DNA of 7,073 nucleotides from an uncultured Clostridium sp. (GCF_937920395.1 NZ_CALEVF010000302.1:1-7073), one strand, 5' to 3'. Positions 1-6,247 are shown, counted from the stretch's first letter. Program-made: numbers and translations. The notes: generated from the letters alone by a model not told the origin.

Positions 1-989
1 TCTCTTGACATAACCATAAATACTCTAATTTGTCCATAAAGCATTACAAGTAGTGTTGAAATCATACCGATAACTGCACCAGTTCCAACAAGCGCTGCTC
101 CCCAGTTTATACCGAATCTTGCAAGAGCTCCTGGAACAGCATTGTTCTCGATTATTTCTTTATACGGAACCATACCTGTTATAACAAGTGCAACTGTAAT
201 GTAAAGTACAATGACTACTCCCAGGCAAATAGCAAGTCCACGAGGTACATCTCTCTTTGGGTTTATAGTTTCTTCAGCAGCAGTTGAAACTGCATCAAAA
301 CCAATATACGCGAAGAATATAATTGAAGCACCTGCCATAACACCACTCCATCCAAATGGAGCAAAGGGTTTATAGTTAGCTACATTAATATGGAATACTC
401 CAAGGATTACAAATAAAATAATTACTCCAACTTTTATCATGACGATTTTATTGTTCAATTTCGCGCTTTCTTTTATTCCTATAAATAATACCCACGTTAC
501 AAACATAGTTATAAGAACTGCAGGTAAGTCAATAAAGCCACCAGCTGATGGAGTTTTAATTATTGCGGTAGGCAAGTTTATGCCTGCGGAACTTAATAAA
601 CCCACAAAGGTTCCTGACCATCCAGACGCAACGGCGGCGGAGGATACTAAATATTCAAGCATTAAGTCCCATCCTATAATCCAGGCTATTAATTCTCCAA
701 AGGCAACATAAGAGTATGCATAAGTACTTCCCGCAACTGGAAACATTGTAGCAAGTTCAGAATAAGTAAGAGCACAAAGTGCACTTATTACTGCAGCTAC
801 TATAAATGACAAAACAACTGCAGGTCCTGCTAAATGAGCACCGACACCTGTTGATACAAAAATACCGGTACCTACAACGGCACCTATCCCAAGCGCTGCA
901 AGGTCTTTTGATGTAAGATTCTTCTTTAAATCAGATTTTTCGGCAGAATGTAACATTTGTTCTAGAGTTTTCTTTTTCCAAATATCCAT
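1..989 (-). CDS. APC-superfamily amino-acid permease, CAT/YfnA type (3' end outside window)
   Basis: This is a polytopic inner-membrane transporter, probably a proton-coupled amino-acid importer. The 329 codons visible here start at ATG 989-987, with AAGGAG about 9 bases upstream. The frame is open to the window edge, so roughly the last third of a family protein of about 460-480 residues is missing. A soluble N-terminus of about 28 residues leads into TM1, which carries the substrate-binding glycine motif GIGAVVGTGIF (residues 34-44). TM6 has FFAYIGFDAVSTAAEE (225-240), followed by NPKRDVPRG (243-251), a hallmark of the CAT subfamily that includes B. subtilis YfnA and GkApcT. The visible end, YGQIRVFMVMSR, matches the start of the family's conserved MSRDGLLP segment. 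The substrate (cationic, branched or other amino acid, or methylthioribose as proposed for YfnA) cannot be read from the sequence. It is transcribed away from the hydrolase gene, and no clear promoter or operator was found upstream. Confidence 0.93.
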   Translation of the reverse strand, partial: MDIWKKKTLEQMLHSAEKSDLKKNLTSKDLAALGIGAVVGTGIFVSTGVGAHLAGPAVVLSFIVAAVISALCALTYSELATMFPVAGSTYAYSYVAFGELIAWIIGWDLMLEYLVSSAAVASGWSGTFVGLLSSAGINLPTAIIKTPSAGGFIDLPAVLITMFVTWVLFIGIKESAKLNNKIVMIKVGVIILFVILGVFHINVANYKPFAPFGWSGVMAGASIIFFAYIGFDAVSTAAEETINPKRDVPRGLAICLGVVIVLYITVALVITGMVPYKEIIENNAVPGALARFGINWGAALVGTGAVIGMISTLLVMLYGQIRVFMVMSR

Positions 990-1376
990 AATCTTTTTTC
1001 TCCTTTTATTAAATTTTAATTTTATTTAAATCACTTTATTTACATAAGATATGTGTTCTATTTATTAATGGTGATGTCTCCTTATTTAATTTGTTTGTAT
1101 TTTTAACTATATAAAAAATAAATAGGATGCTAAATGTGAATAAAAAATATTAATAAGAATCATTATATAGAAAATTTGGAGAATTGAAAAGAAGTTAATT
1201 TACCTTGTTAGGCTCATTGGTGTGAGGAAATATCAAATACGATAACATAGTGCTATTTTCTATGATTTAATAGGTAGTATAAATATTGACAAGATAATTT
1301 AATTATAATAGACTTAATTTGTAAAAAACTGTATAGTTATTTTTAAGCTAAATTTATTATTAAGGGAGATATGAAT
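990..1376. other. Divergent intergenic spacer, 387 bases, AT-rich
   Basis: The spacer lies between the leftward permease and the rightward hydrolase. It contains the permease Shine-Dalgarno sequence (complement of about 1001-1006), a likely promoter for the hydrolase at 1286-1314, and the hydrolase Shine-Dalgarno GGGAG at 1364-1368. A less AT-rich patch at 1206-1247 contains nested inverted repeats: TGTTA/TAACA outside and CTCA/TGAG inside. No credible protein-coding ORF was seen. No convincing permease promoter was found on the minus strand, although several AT-rich -10-like strings exist. No known riboswitch or T-box motif was recognised. Confidence 0.6.
1286..1314 (+). promoter_or_regulatory. 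Putative sigma-A promoter of the alpha/beta hydrolase gene
   Basis: A perfect -35 element TTGACA (1286-1291) is followed after 17 bases by TAGACT (1309-1314), a 4/6 match to the -10 consensus. A perfect TATAAT sits at 1304-1309, but only 12 bases from the -35, too close for standard spacing. It may act with a poorer upstream element. Either way transcription would start about 1316-1322, leaving a leader of about 55-60 bases before the gene. No mapped start supports this. Confidence 0.5.
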
Positions 1377-2204
1377 ATGATAAATAAAACTATAGATTTA
1401 TGGGGCAATTTTCCATATGAAAATAAAGGAAATGATGATTTTAGACCAACTTTAGATACATATTTACTTAAAGGAGATAAATTAAGGGGAGCTGTTGTCA
1501 TATGCCCAGGGGGTGCATATGCGTATATCTCATTAAGAGAAGCTGAACCAATAGCTATTAAATTTAATTCTGCAGGTTTCCATGCATTTGTATTATATTA
1601 TAGCGTTGCTCCAAACAAATATCCACAGCAATTATTGGATGTATCAAGGACAATGTGTATACTTCGTGAAAATTCTAAGGAATGGAAAATTGACGTTGAT
1701 AAAATTGCGGTGTGTGGTTTTTCAGCAGGTGGTCATGTAGCTGCAAGTCTTGGAGTTTATTGGGATGAGACTTGTTTAAAAGGGATACCTGGAATTGATG
1801 TAGGCAAAAACAATCCAAATGCTCAAATTCTATGTTATCCTGTTATAACAGCAGGAATATTTACTCATTCAGAGTCACTTCGTAATTTGATAGGAGATAA
1901 TGCAAGTAATCTATTAAAGGAGAAGATGTCATTAGAAAATAATGTTTCAGAGAAAACACCACCTACATTTTTATGGCATACATTTGAAGATGGATCAGTA
2001 CCAGTTGAAAATACATTGTTATTTGCTAGGGCGTTAAGAAACAAAAAAATACCTTTTGAGTTACACATATACCCAGAAGGACCTCATGGGTTATCACTTG
2101 CTAATGAAGAAACAGAGGAAGAAGGCAGGGGGGTGTATCCAAATGTTGCTACTTGGATGGATTTATGTATTACGTGGTTAACTAATTTATTCTCAAAGAA
2201 ATAG
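1377..2204 (+). CDS. Alpha/beta hydrolase, esterase/acetyl-xylan-esterase-like
   Basis: This is a cytoplasmic serine hydrolase of the esterase/lipase (dienelactone-hydrolase-like) fold, with no signal peptide. An ATG at 1371 lies only 2 bases after GGAG (1365-1368), whereas ATG 1377 has 8 bases, so 1377 is chosen (275 residues; the longer form has 277). In the shorter numbering, the oxyanion-hole motif is CPGGAY (residues 43-48). The nucleophile elbow is GFSAGGH with Ser116, the acid is probably Asp205 in FEDGSVP, and the base is His237 in GPHGLSL. The fold is complete and the length normal. Relatives are often annotated as acetylesterase, xylan esterase or BD-FAE-like. The true ester substrate cannot be told, and no sugar-utilisation gene sits beside it. 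It appears monocistronic, with its own promoter upstream. No clear terminator follows it, so read-through into the downstream membrane-protein gene is possible. Confidence 0.9.
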   Translation: MINKTIDLWGNFPYENKGNDDFRPTLDTYLLKGDKLRGAVVICPGGAYAYISLREAEPIAIKFNSAGFHAFVLYYSVAPNKYPQQLLDVSRTMCILRENSKEWKIDVDKIAVCGFSAGGHVAASLGVYWDETCLKGIPGIDVGKNNPNAQILCYPVITAGIFTHSESLRNLIGDNASNLLKEKMSLENNVSEKTPPTFLWHTFEDGSVPVENTLLFARALRNKKIPFELHIYPEGPHGLSLANEETEEEGRGVYPNVATWMDLCITWLTNLFSKK

Positions 2205-2320
2205 AAGAAAAATAAAATTTATAAGAACATATATTTTGCCTGAAACACCTATATTTAAAGCATTATCAAAAATTAGTCATAGATTGTTCATAATATTGAC
2301 ACTTAAATGCAATAATTATT

Positions 2321-2329
2321 TGTTACTAT
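2321..2329 (+). promoter_or_regulatory. Putative extended -10 promoter for the small membrane protein gene
   Basis: TGTTACTAT (2321-2329) fits the extended -10 form TGnTAnnAT. A perfect TTGACA lies at 2296-2301, but 22 bases separate it from TACTAT, so it is not a normal -35 for this box. The predicted transcript would start near 2336, before the possible small ORF at 2359 and the membrane-protein gene at 2478. The call rests on motif match only, in AT-rich DNA where chance matches are common. Confidence 0.3.
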
Positions 2330-2358
2330 TGTTAATAGATACAGAGGAACTACATATA

Positions 2359-2424
2359 ATGAGTCCTCAAAAATATGTAAACAAAAATATCAAAACAATA
2401 CTAAAGATTAAAGATATCAGGTAA
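2359..2424 (+). CDS. Possible 21-residue basic small ORF
   Basis: ATG at 2359 is preceded by GAGGAA (2344-2349) at 9 bases, which is good Shine-Dalgarno placement, and the ORF ends at TAA 2422-2424. The peptide begins MSPQKYVNKN and is lysine-rich, with isoleucine and leucine at intervals (ILKIKDIR at its end). It lies just downstream of a putative extended -10 box and 53 bases before the membrane-protein gene, so it could be a leader peptide or a small protein. The same frame is open back to 2236, but that upstream part has no ribosome binding site. Short ORFs like this also arise by chance in AT-rich DNA. No function is assigned. Confidence 0.2.
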   Translation: MSPQKYVNKNIKTILKIKDIR

Positions 2425-2477
2425 GTATTAATGAAATAATTATATAGCCTTTAAGGGCGGAATGGAGACGAATTATT

Positions 2478-2912
2478 ATGGAAATCAATGTTAAAACGGT
2501 ATCAAAAAAATCAGCTATCTCAATAACTTTATTTGTATCTGCTATAGTTGTAGCAATCTTAGGTGTTGCACTATTTGCGGATAATATCTACTTGTATAGA
2601 ACTAGTTTTAGTCAAGCTGTAGCTCAAGGTTATGCAGCTGGTACTGTAAGAAAGGCATTAGTCACATCACAATTACTACCAGGCATATTCCAACCTATTG
2701 CTATGTACGGTGGTCTTGCATTGCTTCTATTAGGATTAAGTAAAATCAGTGATAAAGTTTCAAGATGTTTAACAGTTTTAACTAACACTGAAAATTGCAA
2801 TGATGCTACTAAAGAAAACTGCGTAGATCAAGTAGATCAAAACGTTATTAAGGTAGAAAAGGTCGAAACAATTAGTTCACCAGAAATTCCGGACGAAACT
2901 CAGAAAATATAG
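2478..2912 (+). CDS. Small membrane protein of unknown function, two predicted helices
   Basis: The protein has 144 residues and I do not recognise the family. ATG 2478 follows GGAG (2464-2467) at 10 bases, slightly long but acceptable. A short basic N-terminus (KTVSKK) precedes a hydrophobic segment at about residues 13-34. A polar loop (35-66, containing RTSFSQAVAQGYAAGTVRKA) leads to a second hydrophobic segment at about 67-88. The remaining 56 residues are hydrophilic, rich in Asp, Glu, Asn and Val, with two cysteines (107 and 115), and look disordered. A positive-inside reading puts both termini in the cytoplasm with the loop outside. The gene ends 12 bases before a strong intrinsic terminator, so it closes its transcript. 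Codon use and composition look like the neighbours. The ORF's length, start signal and two well-formed helices support it being real. Confidence 0.75.
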   Translation: MEINVKTVSKKSAISITLFVSAIVVAILGVALFADNIYLYRTSFSQAVAQGYAAGTVRKALVTSQLLPGIFQPIAMYGGLALLLLGLSKISDKVSRCLTVLTNTENCNDATKENCVDQVDQNVIKVEKVETISSPEIPDETQKI

Positions 2913-2924
2913 ATAAACATAAAG

Positions 2925-2972
2925 AAGGACTTGTCTTAGTAGTTAGCTAGGGCAAGTCCTTTATATTTTTTT
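2925..2972 (+). terminator. Strong intrinsic terminator after the small membrane protein gene
   Basis: A 15-bp stem pairs 2925-2939 with 2947-2961 around a 7-base loop (2940-2946). The outer nine pairs (AAGGACTTG/CAAGTCCTT) are perfect, and the inner six include two G-U pairs. Seven T residues follow at 2966-2972, so it is a good rightward terminator. The lipoprotein gene converges from the right and stops at 2994, so the hairpin may also end that transcript. The minus-strand tail (CTTTATGTTT) is a much poorer U-tract. Confidence 0.9.
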
Positions 2973-2993
2973 GTTAATTAAAAAATCCATAAA

Positions 2994-4001
2994 TTACTTG
3001 ATATTTACAACTGCATTTTTATCTACGATGTTCCACCAAGTTTTGCCTGGATTTAAGGGTAAATTATTACCTTTATTATCAGTTAGTATTGTTTGTGAAT
3101 TCACAGTCTTTTTCTTCCAAAGCATTTTAACATATTTGCCATTGCTTATGACATAACCATTTCCATTGCCAACAAGTTTAATGTCTAAATGACTTCCATC
3201 TGATTGAATTTTAATGGTGGTTATTTGGACAACTACATTTTTAACATTTAAGGGAAGATTATCTTCTTTATTAGTTGAAGTTTTTCCATCCATGCTTTTT
3301 AGGTAAAATCCATCTTTATAGATGTATCTAGTGTCATAATATTTATTCAATTTTAAAAACACATCGGATGCTTTAGTTAGTCCAGTATTATCCCAATAGA
3401 GTTTATTGAAATTTAATTTTGCAGTGGGTGAGTATGCAAATTTTTTGCTTTTGATAAGCTCTCTTAATTTATCTGTAGAGGTATAAAGGTTATGAGGAGC
3501 TTTTCTTATTGAATCCCTCCAATAAGTAGAAGAATTATTCATTTCATTCATACTCATTAATTTTTCTCTATTTATTTTAAGAAGAGCTTCTTCACTTCCG
3601 CCACAATGTGCAAAAGGCAAATTATATTCCTTTGAAATATCTAAAAAATAAGCCCTGGCGCTTCTAATTGGACCAATTTTTTTTGGGCTTTCCTTTTGAA
3701 ATAATGCAATAAACCTAGGGATCCCGCCCTCAGCCATTGTTTCATAAACTATATCCGCATCATTTAATCCAGACTGAGGTCTTGCGTCTACAGAATTCTC
3801 GACTATTGCAAGTACAGCGATATTATCAAACACTTTCTTTGTTACCAACTCACCAGTATAGGGCGAAATATATTTTTGCGATGTTTTCACAGGTGGTTTT
3901 GTTTTGGTTTGTGGTGCTGGAACACTTTTTTTACCACACCCCTGGGATAAAAAACTTACTGAAATAATTATACATAACATTAGTTTAAATTTATTTTTCA
4001 A
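2994..4001 (-). CDS. DUF3048 (YerB-like) lipoprotein
   Basis: This is a secreted, lipid-anchored protein on the outer face of the membrane; the family's molecular function is not known. ATG at 4010 directly abuts its AAAGGAG with no spacer, so the TTG at 4001-3999, 9 bases from GGAG, is the likelier start (335 residues; 338 from the ATG). That start gives a compact lipoprotein signal beginning MKNKFKLML and ending in the lipobox LSQGC, with Cys22 as the lipidated residue. A Pro/Lys/Thr-rich linker (about 24-42) follows. The N-terminal DUF3048 domain contains RPQSGLNDADIVYE (74-87), GPIRSARAYFLDI (110-122), AHCGGS (131-136) and APHNLYT (168-174). The C-terminal DUF3048 domain ends with PGKTWWNIV (318-326). 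The length is normal for the family. It is apparently monocistronic, and its leader contains a possible short ORF at 4029-4067. Confidence 0.92.
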   Translation of the reverse strand: MKNKFKLMLCIIISVSFLSQGCGKKSVPAPQTKTKPPVKTSQKYISPYTGELVTKKVFDNIAVLAIVENSVDARPQSGLNDADIVYETMAEGGIPRFIALFQKESPKKIGPIRSARAYFLDISKEYNLPFAHCGGSEEALLKINREKLMSMNEMNNSSTYWRDSIRKAPHNLYTSTDKLRELIKSKKFAYSPTAKLNFNKLYWDNTGLTKASDVFLKLNKYYDTRYIYKDGFYLKSMDGKTSTNKEDNLPLNVKNVVVQITTIKIQSDGSHLDIKLVGNGNGYVISNGKYVKMLWKKKTVNSQTILTDNKGNNLPLNPGKTWWNIVDKNAVVNIK

Positions 4002-4028
4002 ACTAAACATCTCCTTTAGTTTTAAGTA

Positions 4029-4067
4029 TCAAAATATCTGGTCATAATAAATCTTTCTACAAGTCAT
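4029..4067 (-). CDS. Possible 12-residue leader peptide upstream of the DUF3048 gene
   Basis: On the minus strand, ATG 4067-4065 opens a 13-codon ORF (MTCRKIYYDQIF, stop TGA 4031-4029). It is preceded by AAGGTGA (complement of 4074-4080) at 6 bases, a Shine-Dalgarno sequence at least as good as that of the following gene. It ends 18 bases before the lipoprotein ATG and is in frame with it, separated by the TGA. It could be a translated upstream ORF coupling or modulating translation of the lipoprotein, a remnant of an older longer N-terminus, or chance. No repeated regulatory codons suggest amino-acid attenuation. Confidence 0.3.
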   Translation of the reverse strand: MTCRKIYYDQIF

Positions 4068-4114
4068 AGATAATCACCTTTATATTTAATACTTTTAGTA
4101 AAATATAAAATACT

Positions 4115-4142
4115 TTGATTGAAATATCTATTATAATATAAA
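4115..4142 (+). promoter_or_regulatory. Putative promoter of the oxidoreductase/carbonic-anhydrase-like operon
   Basis: TTGATT (4115-4120) and TATAAA (4137-4142) are separated by 16 bases, each close to the sigma-A consensus. Transcription would start near 4149, about 74 bases before the first gene. The -10 box and predicted start lie inside a large palindrome (4123-4164), the classic position for a repressor operator. The surrounding DNA is extremely AT-rich, so alternative boxes exist, including TATAAT strings in both palindrome arms. Confidence 0.4.
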
Positions 4143-4164
4143 AACTTATACTATAATAGATATT
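4123..4164. repeat. 42-bp near-perfect palindrome in a divergent promoter region
   Basis: Arm 4123-4141 pairs with arm 4146-4164 at 18 of 19 positions around the central AAAC. The outer 13 bases (AATATCTATTATA/TATAATAGATATT) are perfect, and the single mismatch is 4136 against 4151. It lies between the leftward lipoprotein gene and the rightward oxidoreductase gene and overlaps the latter's likely -10 and start. It could be a dimeric regulator's operator or an RNA hairpin in a longer transcript. There is no U-tract on the plus side to make it a terminator. Confidence 0.75.
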
Positions 4165-4222
4165 AATAAAGATTAAGTATTAAAGAATATAAATATCAAT
4201 AATATGTTGAGGGGTGATTTTT

Positions 4223-5668
4223 ATGTATGATGTAATTATTATAGGGGCAGGAGTGGTTGGAGCAGCTATTTCAAGAGAACTTTCAAGGTATGATTTAAAG
4301 ATATGTATTTTAGAAAAGGAAGATGACGTTTCAAACAAAGCGTCCAAAGCAAATAGTGGGATAGTTCATGGTGGATATGCAGCAAAGTACGGAACATTAA
4401 AAGGACAATTATGTGGAAAAGGGAATAAAATGTATAAGAAACTTGAGGAAGAGTTAAATTTTGGATACAGGAAAACGGGAGCCTTGGTGATCGGATTTGA
4501 TGCTAGTGATGATAAAAAAATTAAGGAACTTTATGAAAATGGTCTAAAACTTGGATGTGATGATTTAGAAATTATAAGAGGTGATACGTTAAGAGAAATA
4601 GAGCCAAATTTAAATAGTGAAGCAAATGTAGCACTTTATGCTAAAAGTGTTGGGGTTGCCTCGCCTTATGAATTTACAATCGCTTTAGTTGAAAATGCCA
4701 TAACGAATGGTGTAGAACTTAAACTTGAAAATGAAGTAACATCTATAGATAAACTAGAGGATAAATTTATTGTTCATACTAATAAGCAAGATATTGAAGC
4801 AAGATATGTTATAAATGCTGCTGGGCTCCATAGTGATATGATATCTAATATGGTAGGAATAGATGATTTTAAAATAGTACCCAAGAGAGGACAGTATATT
4901 CTAATGGGAAAAGAGCAAGGTCATCTTGTAAATACAGTTATTTTCCAGGTTCCAACAGACAAAGGAAAAGGGATATTAGTAACTACAACTTATCATGGTA
5001 ATTTTATGATAGGACCTAATGCAGAAGAAGTAAATAATGCGGATGATGTATCGACTACAACGGAGACGATAAAAGAGGTTATAAAAACTGCAAGATTGTC
5101 CATACCTGATTTTAAGGTGAGAGGGGCATTAACTACTTTTTCAGGTATAAGGGCTACTAGTAGTACGGGAGATTTTATAATTGAGGAAAGTAAAGTTAAA
5201 AACTTCATAAATGTTGCTGGAATAGATTCTCCAGGTCTTACATCATCTCCTGCAATAGCTGAGATGGTGGTAAATATAATTAAGAGGCTTGACCCTAATT
5301 TATCATTAAAGAACAATTTTAATCCTTATAGAAAAGGGATAGTAATAAATAAAGATAAAAATTTTGATGGGAAAGTTGATGATAAAGATCCAGATAAAAA
5401 TATAATATGCAGATGTGAGAACGTTACAGAGTCAGAAATTGTTGATGCTATCCATAGAAACATTCCAATTAATTCTACAGATGCCATCAAAAGACGTACA
5501 AGAGCAGGAATGGGAACTTGTCAAGGAAATTTCTGTCAAAAAAGAGTTAAGGCTATTATTGCAAGAGAACTAAATATTTCTGAGGATAAGGTGACGATGC
5601 GAGGAAACAGTGTTTCTAAACCACCAGTTAAGGCTGAAATAAATTTAATTAGGAAATCTGAGTATTAA
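4223..5668 (+). CDS. FAD-dependent oxidoreductase, GlpA/LhgO-like, with bfd-like [2Fe-2S] domain
   Basis: This is a flavoprotein of the DAO superfamily, probably oxidising a 2-hydroxy acid or glycerol 3-phosphate; the substrate is not certain. AGGGG (4210-4214) is 8 bases before ATG 4223, so that start is preferred to GTG 4214, which overlaps the ribosome binding site (481 against 484 residues). The N-terminus carries the Rossmann FAD motif GAGVVG (8-13) with the ribose-binding Glu31. NSGIVHGGYAAKYGTLKG (44-61) corresponds to the conserved NSG-x-HxG...GT/SLK segment of the glycerol-3-phosphate dehydrogenase/L-2-hydroxyglutarate oxidase group. A second FAD contact is at INAAGLHSD (197-205). 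The C-terminal domain has CRCENVTESEI and GMGTCQGNFC, giving four cysteines (396, 398, 433, 438) arranged as in bfd-like [2Fe-2S] domains. The linker between the domains contains an EF-hand-like loop (378-389). The clostridial partners often found with this type (second FAD/NAD oxidoreductase, DUF1667 protein, glycerol kinase) are absent here. Confidence 0.9.
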   Translation: MYDVIIIGAGVVGAAISRELSRYDLKICILEKEDDVSNKASKANSGIVHGGYAAKYGTLKGQLCGKGNKMYKKLEEELNFGYRKTGALVIGFDASDDKKIKELYENGLKLGCDDLEIIRGDTLREIEPNLNSEANVALYAKSVGVASPYEFTIALVENAITNGVELKLENEVTSIDKLEDKFIVHTNKQDIEARYVINAAGLHSDMISNMVGIDDFKIVPKRGQYILMGKEQGHLVNTVIFQVPTDKGKGILVTTTYHGNFMIGPNAEEVNNADDVSTTTETIKEVIKTARLSIPDFKVRGALTTFSGIRATSSTGDFIIEESKVKNFINVAGIDSPGLTSSPAIAEMVVNIIKRLDPNLSLKNNFNPYRKGIVINKDKNFDGKVDDKDPDKNIICRCENVTESEIVDAIHRNIPINSTDAIKRRTRAGMGTCQGNFCQKRVKAIIARELNISEDKVTMRGNSVSKPPVKAEINLIRKSEY

Positions 5669-5701
5669 GCTACATTAATAAGAAGGGGATGAATAACTTA
5701 T

Positions 5702-6247
5702 ATGGATAGATTAGTAAAGATTAACGCTAAAGAGGATATATTTGATAAATATAAAAACACACCTATTAGTGATTTGTTAGAATATCATGATTTGCTCAAA
5801 CCTTATGAGGAAGTAAATAGTCCCCAGATGTTAATTGGAATGTGCATGGATAATAGAAAATATCTTCATATACCAAACAATTTTGCATTTATAATTCGTT
5901 CCGGTGGAGGAACATTACGTTTTAGTGAATTTAAGGTTTCATATACAATAGCTATTGGAGGAATTAAAACAATTGCACTTATTGCCCATAATCATTGTGG
6001 AATGGTCAATTTAATGTCTAAAAGAGAACAGTTTATTCAAGGGCTTGTCGATATAGTTGGATGGGAAAAACAAAGAGCAGAAGATCATTTTATGAACTTT
6101 GCTCCAATGTTTGAGATAGGAAATGAAATAGAATTTGTGCTTGAAGAGGCTAAAAGGCTCCGTACAAAGTATCCTAATATTCTCATAGCCCCACTTTATT
6201 ATAATGTAGATAATAATTTAATATATTTATTAAAAGAAGATTTATAA
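5702..6247 (+). CDS. Beta-carbonic-anhydrase-like protein
   Basis: The protein is cytoplasmic, with 181 residues and no signal peptide. It shows the beta-carbonic anhydrase signature: CMDNR (48-52), giving zinc ligand Cys48 and the catalytic Asp50-Arg52 dyad; IIRSGGG (64-70), corresponding to the family's RNAGG loop; and AHNHCGM (95-101), supplying His96 and Cys99 as the other zinc ligands. All four key residues plus Arg52 are present, so hydration of CO2 to bicarbonate is plausible, although activity is inferred. It is at the short end of the family and resembles the compact Rv1284-like branch (HxxCGM) more than plant-type enzymes. It starts 33 bases after the oxidoreductase gene on the same strand, with no terminator between, so the two probably form an operon. 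AAGGGG (5683-5688) is 13 bases from ATG 5702, an unusually long spacing, but no better start is available. No canonical terminator follows it before the convergent thiT gene. Confidence 0.85.
   Translation: MDRLVKINAKEDIFDKYKNTPISDLLEYHDLLKPYEEVNSPQMLIGMCMDNRKYLHIPNNFAFIIRSGGGTLRFSEFKVSYTIAIGGIKTIALIAHNHCGMVNLMSKREQFIQGLVDIVGWEKQRAEDHFMNFAPMFEIGNEIEFVLEEAKRLRTKYPNILIAPLYYNVDNNLIYLLKEDL

Noticed and set aside
439..711. 90-residue open frame on the plus strand
   Set aside because: It lies entirely within the permease coding region on the opposite strand. The minus-strand frame shows unmistakable APC/CAT motifs, so this is a shadow.
1171..1187. Sequence resembling a CodY box (AAATTTGGAGAATT)
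   Set aside because: The half-sites are spaced two bases too close for the 15-base AATTTTCWGAAAATT consensus and match poorly; AT-rich DNA gives such hits often.
1286..1309. TTGACA with TATAAT as one promoter
   Set aside because: Both boxes are perfect but only 12 bases apart, too short for sigma-A; TAGACT at 17 bases was preferred.
1865..2068. 67-residue open frame on the minus strand
   Set aside because: It is antisense to the hydrolase, whose catalytic Asp region it overlaps; it has no ribosome binding site or recognisable domain.
2236..2358. Upstream TTG-initiated extension of the small ORF ending at 2424
   Set aside because: There is no Shine-Dalgarno before the TTG, and the putative promoter at 2321-2329 lies inside it. 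Only the part from ATG 2359 has an initiation signal.
2971..3156. 61-residue hydrophobic open frame on the plus strand
   Set aside because: It begins in the terminator U-tract and is antisense to the DUF3048 C-terminal domain; it has no credible initiation signal.
3737..3967. 76-residue open frame on the plus strand
   Set aside because: It is antisense to the conserved DUF3048 N-terminal domain and signal peptide.
4123..4164. Palindrome as an intrinsic terminator for either flanking gene
   Set aside because: The stem is nearly all A-T, no U-tract follows on the plus strand, and it lies upstream of both divergent genes, not after one.
4993..5316. 107-residue open frame on the minus strand
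   Set aside because: It is antisense to the oxidoreductase; the apparent hydrophobic content comes from complementing its codons.
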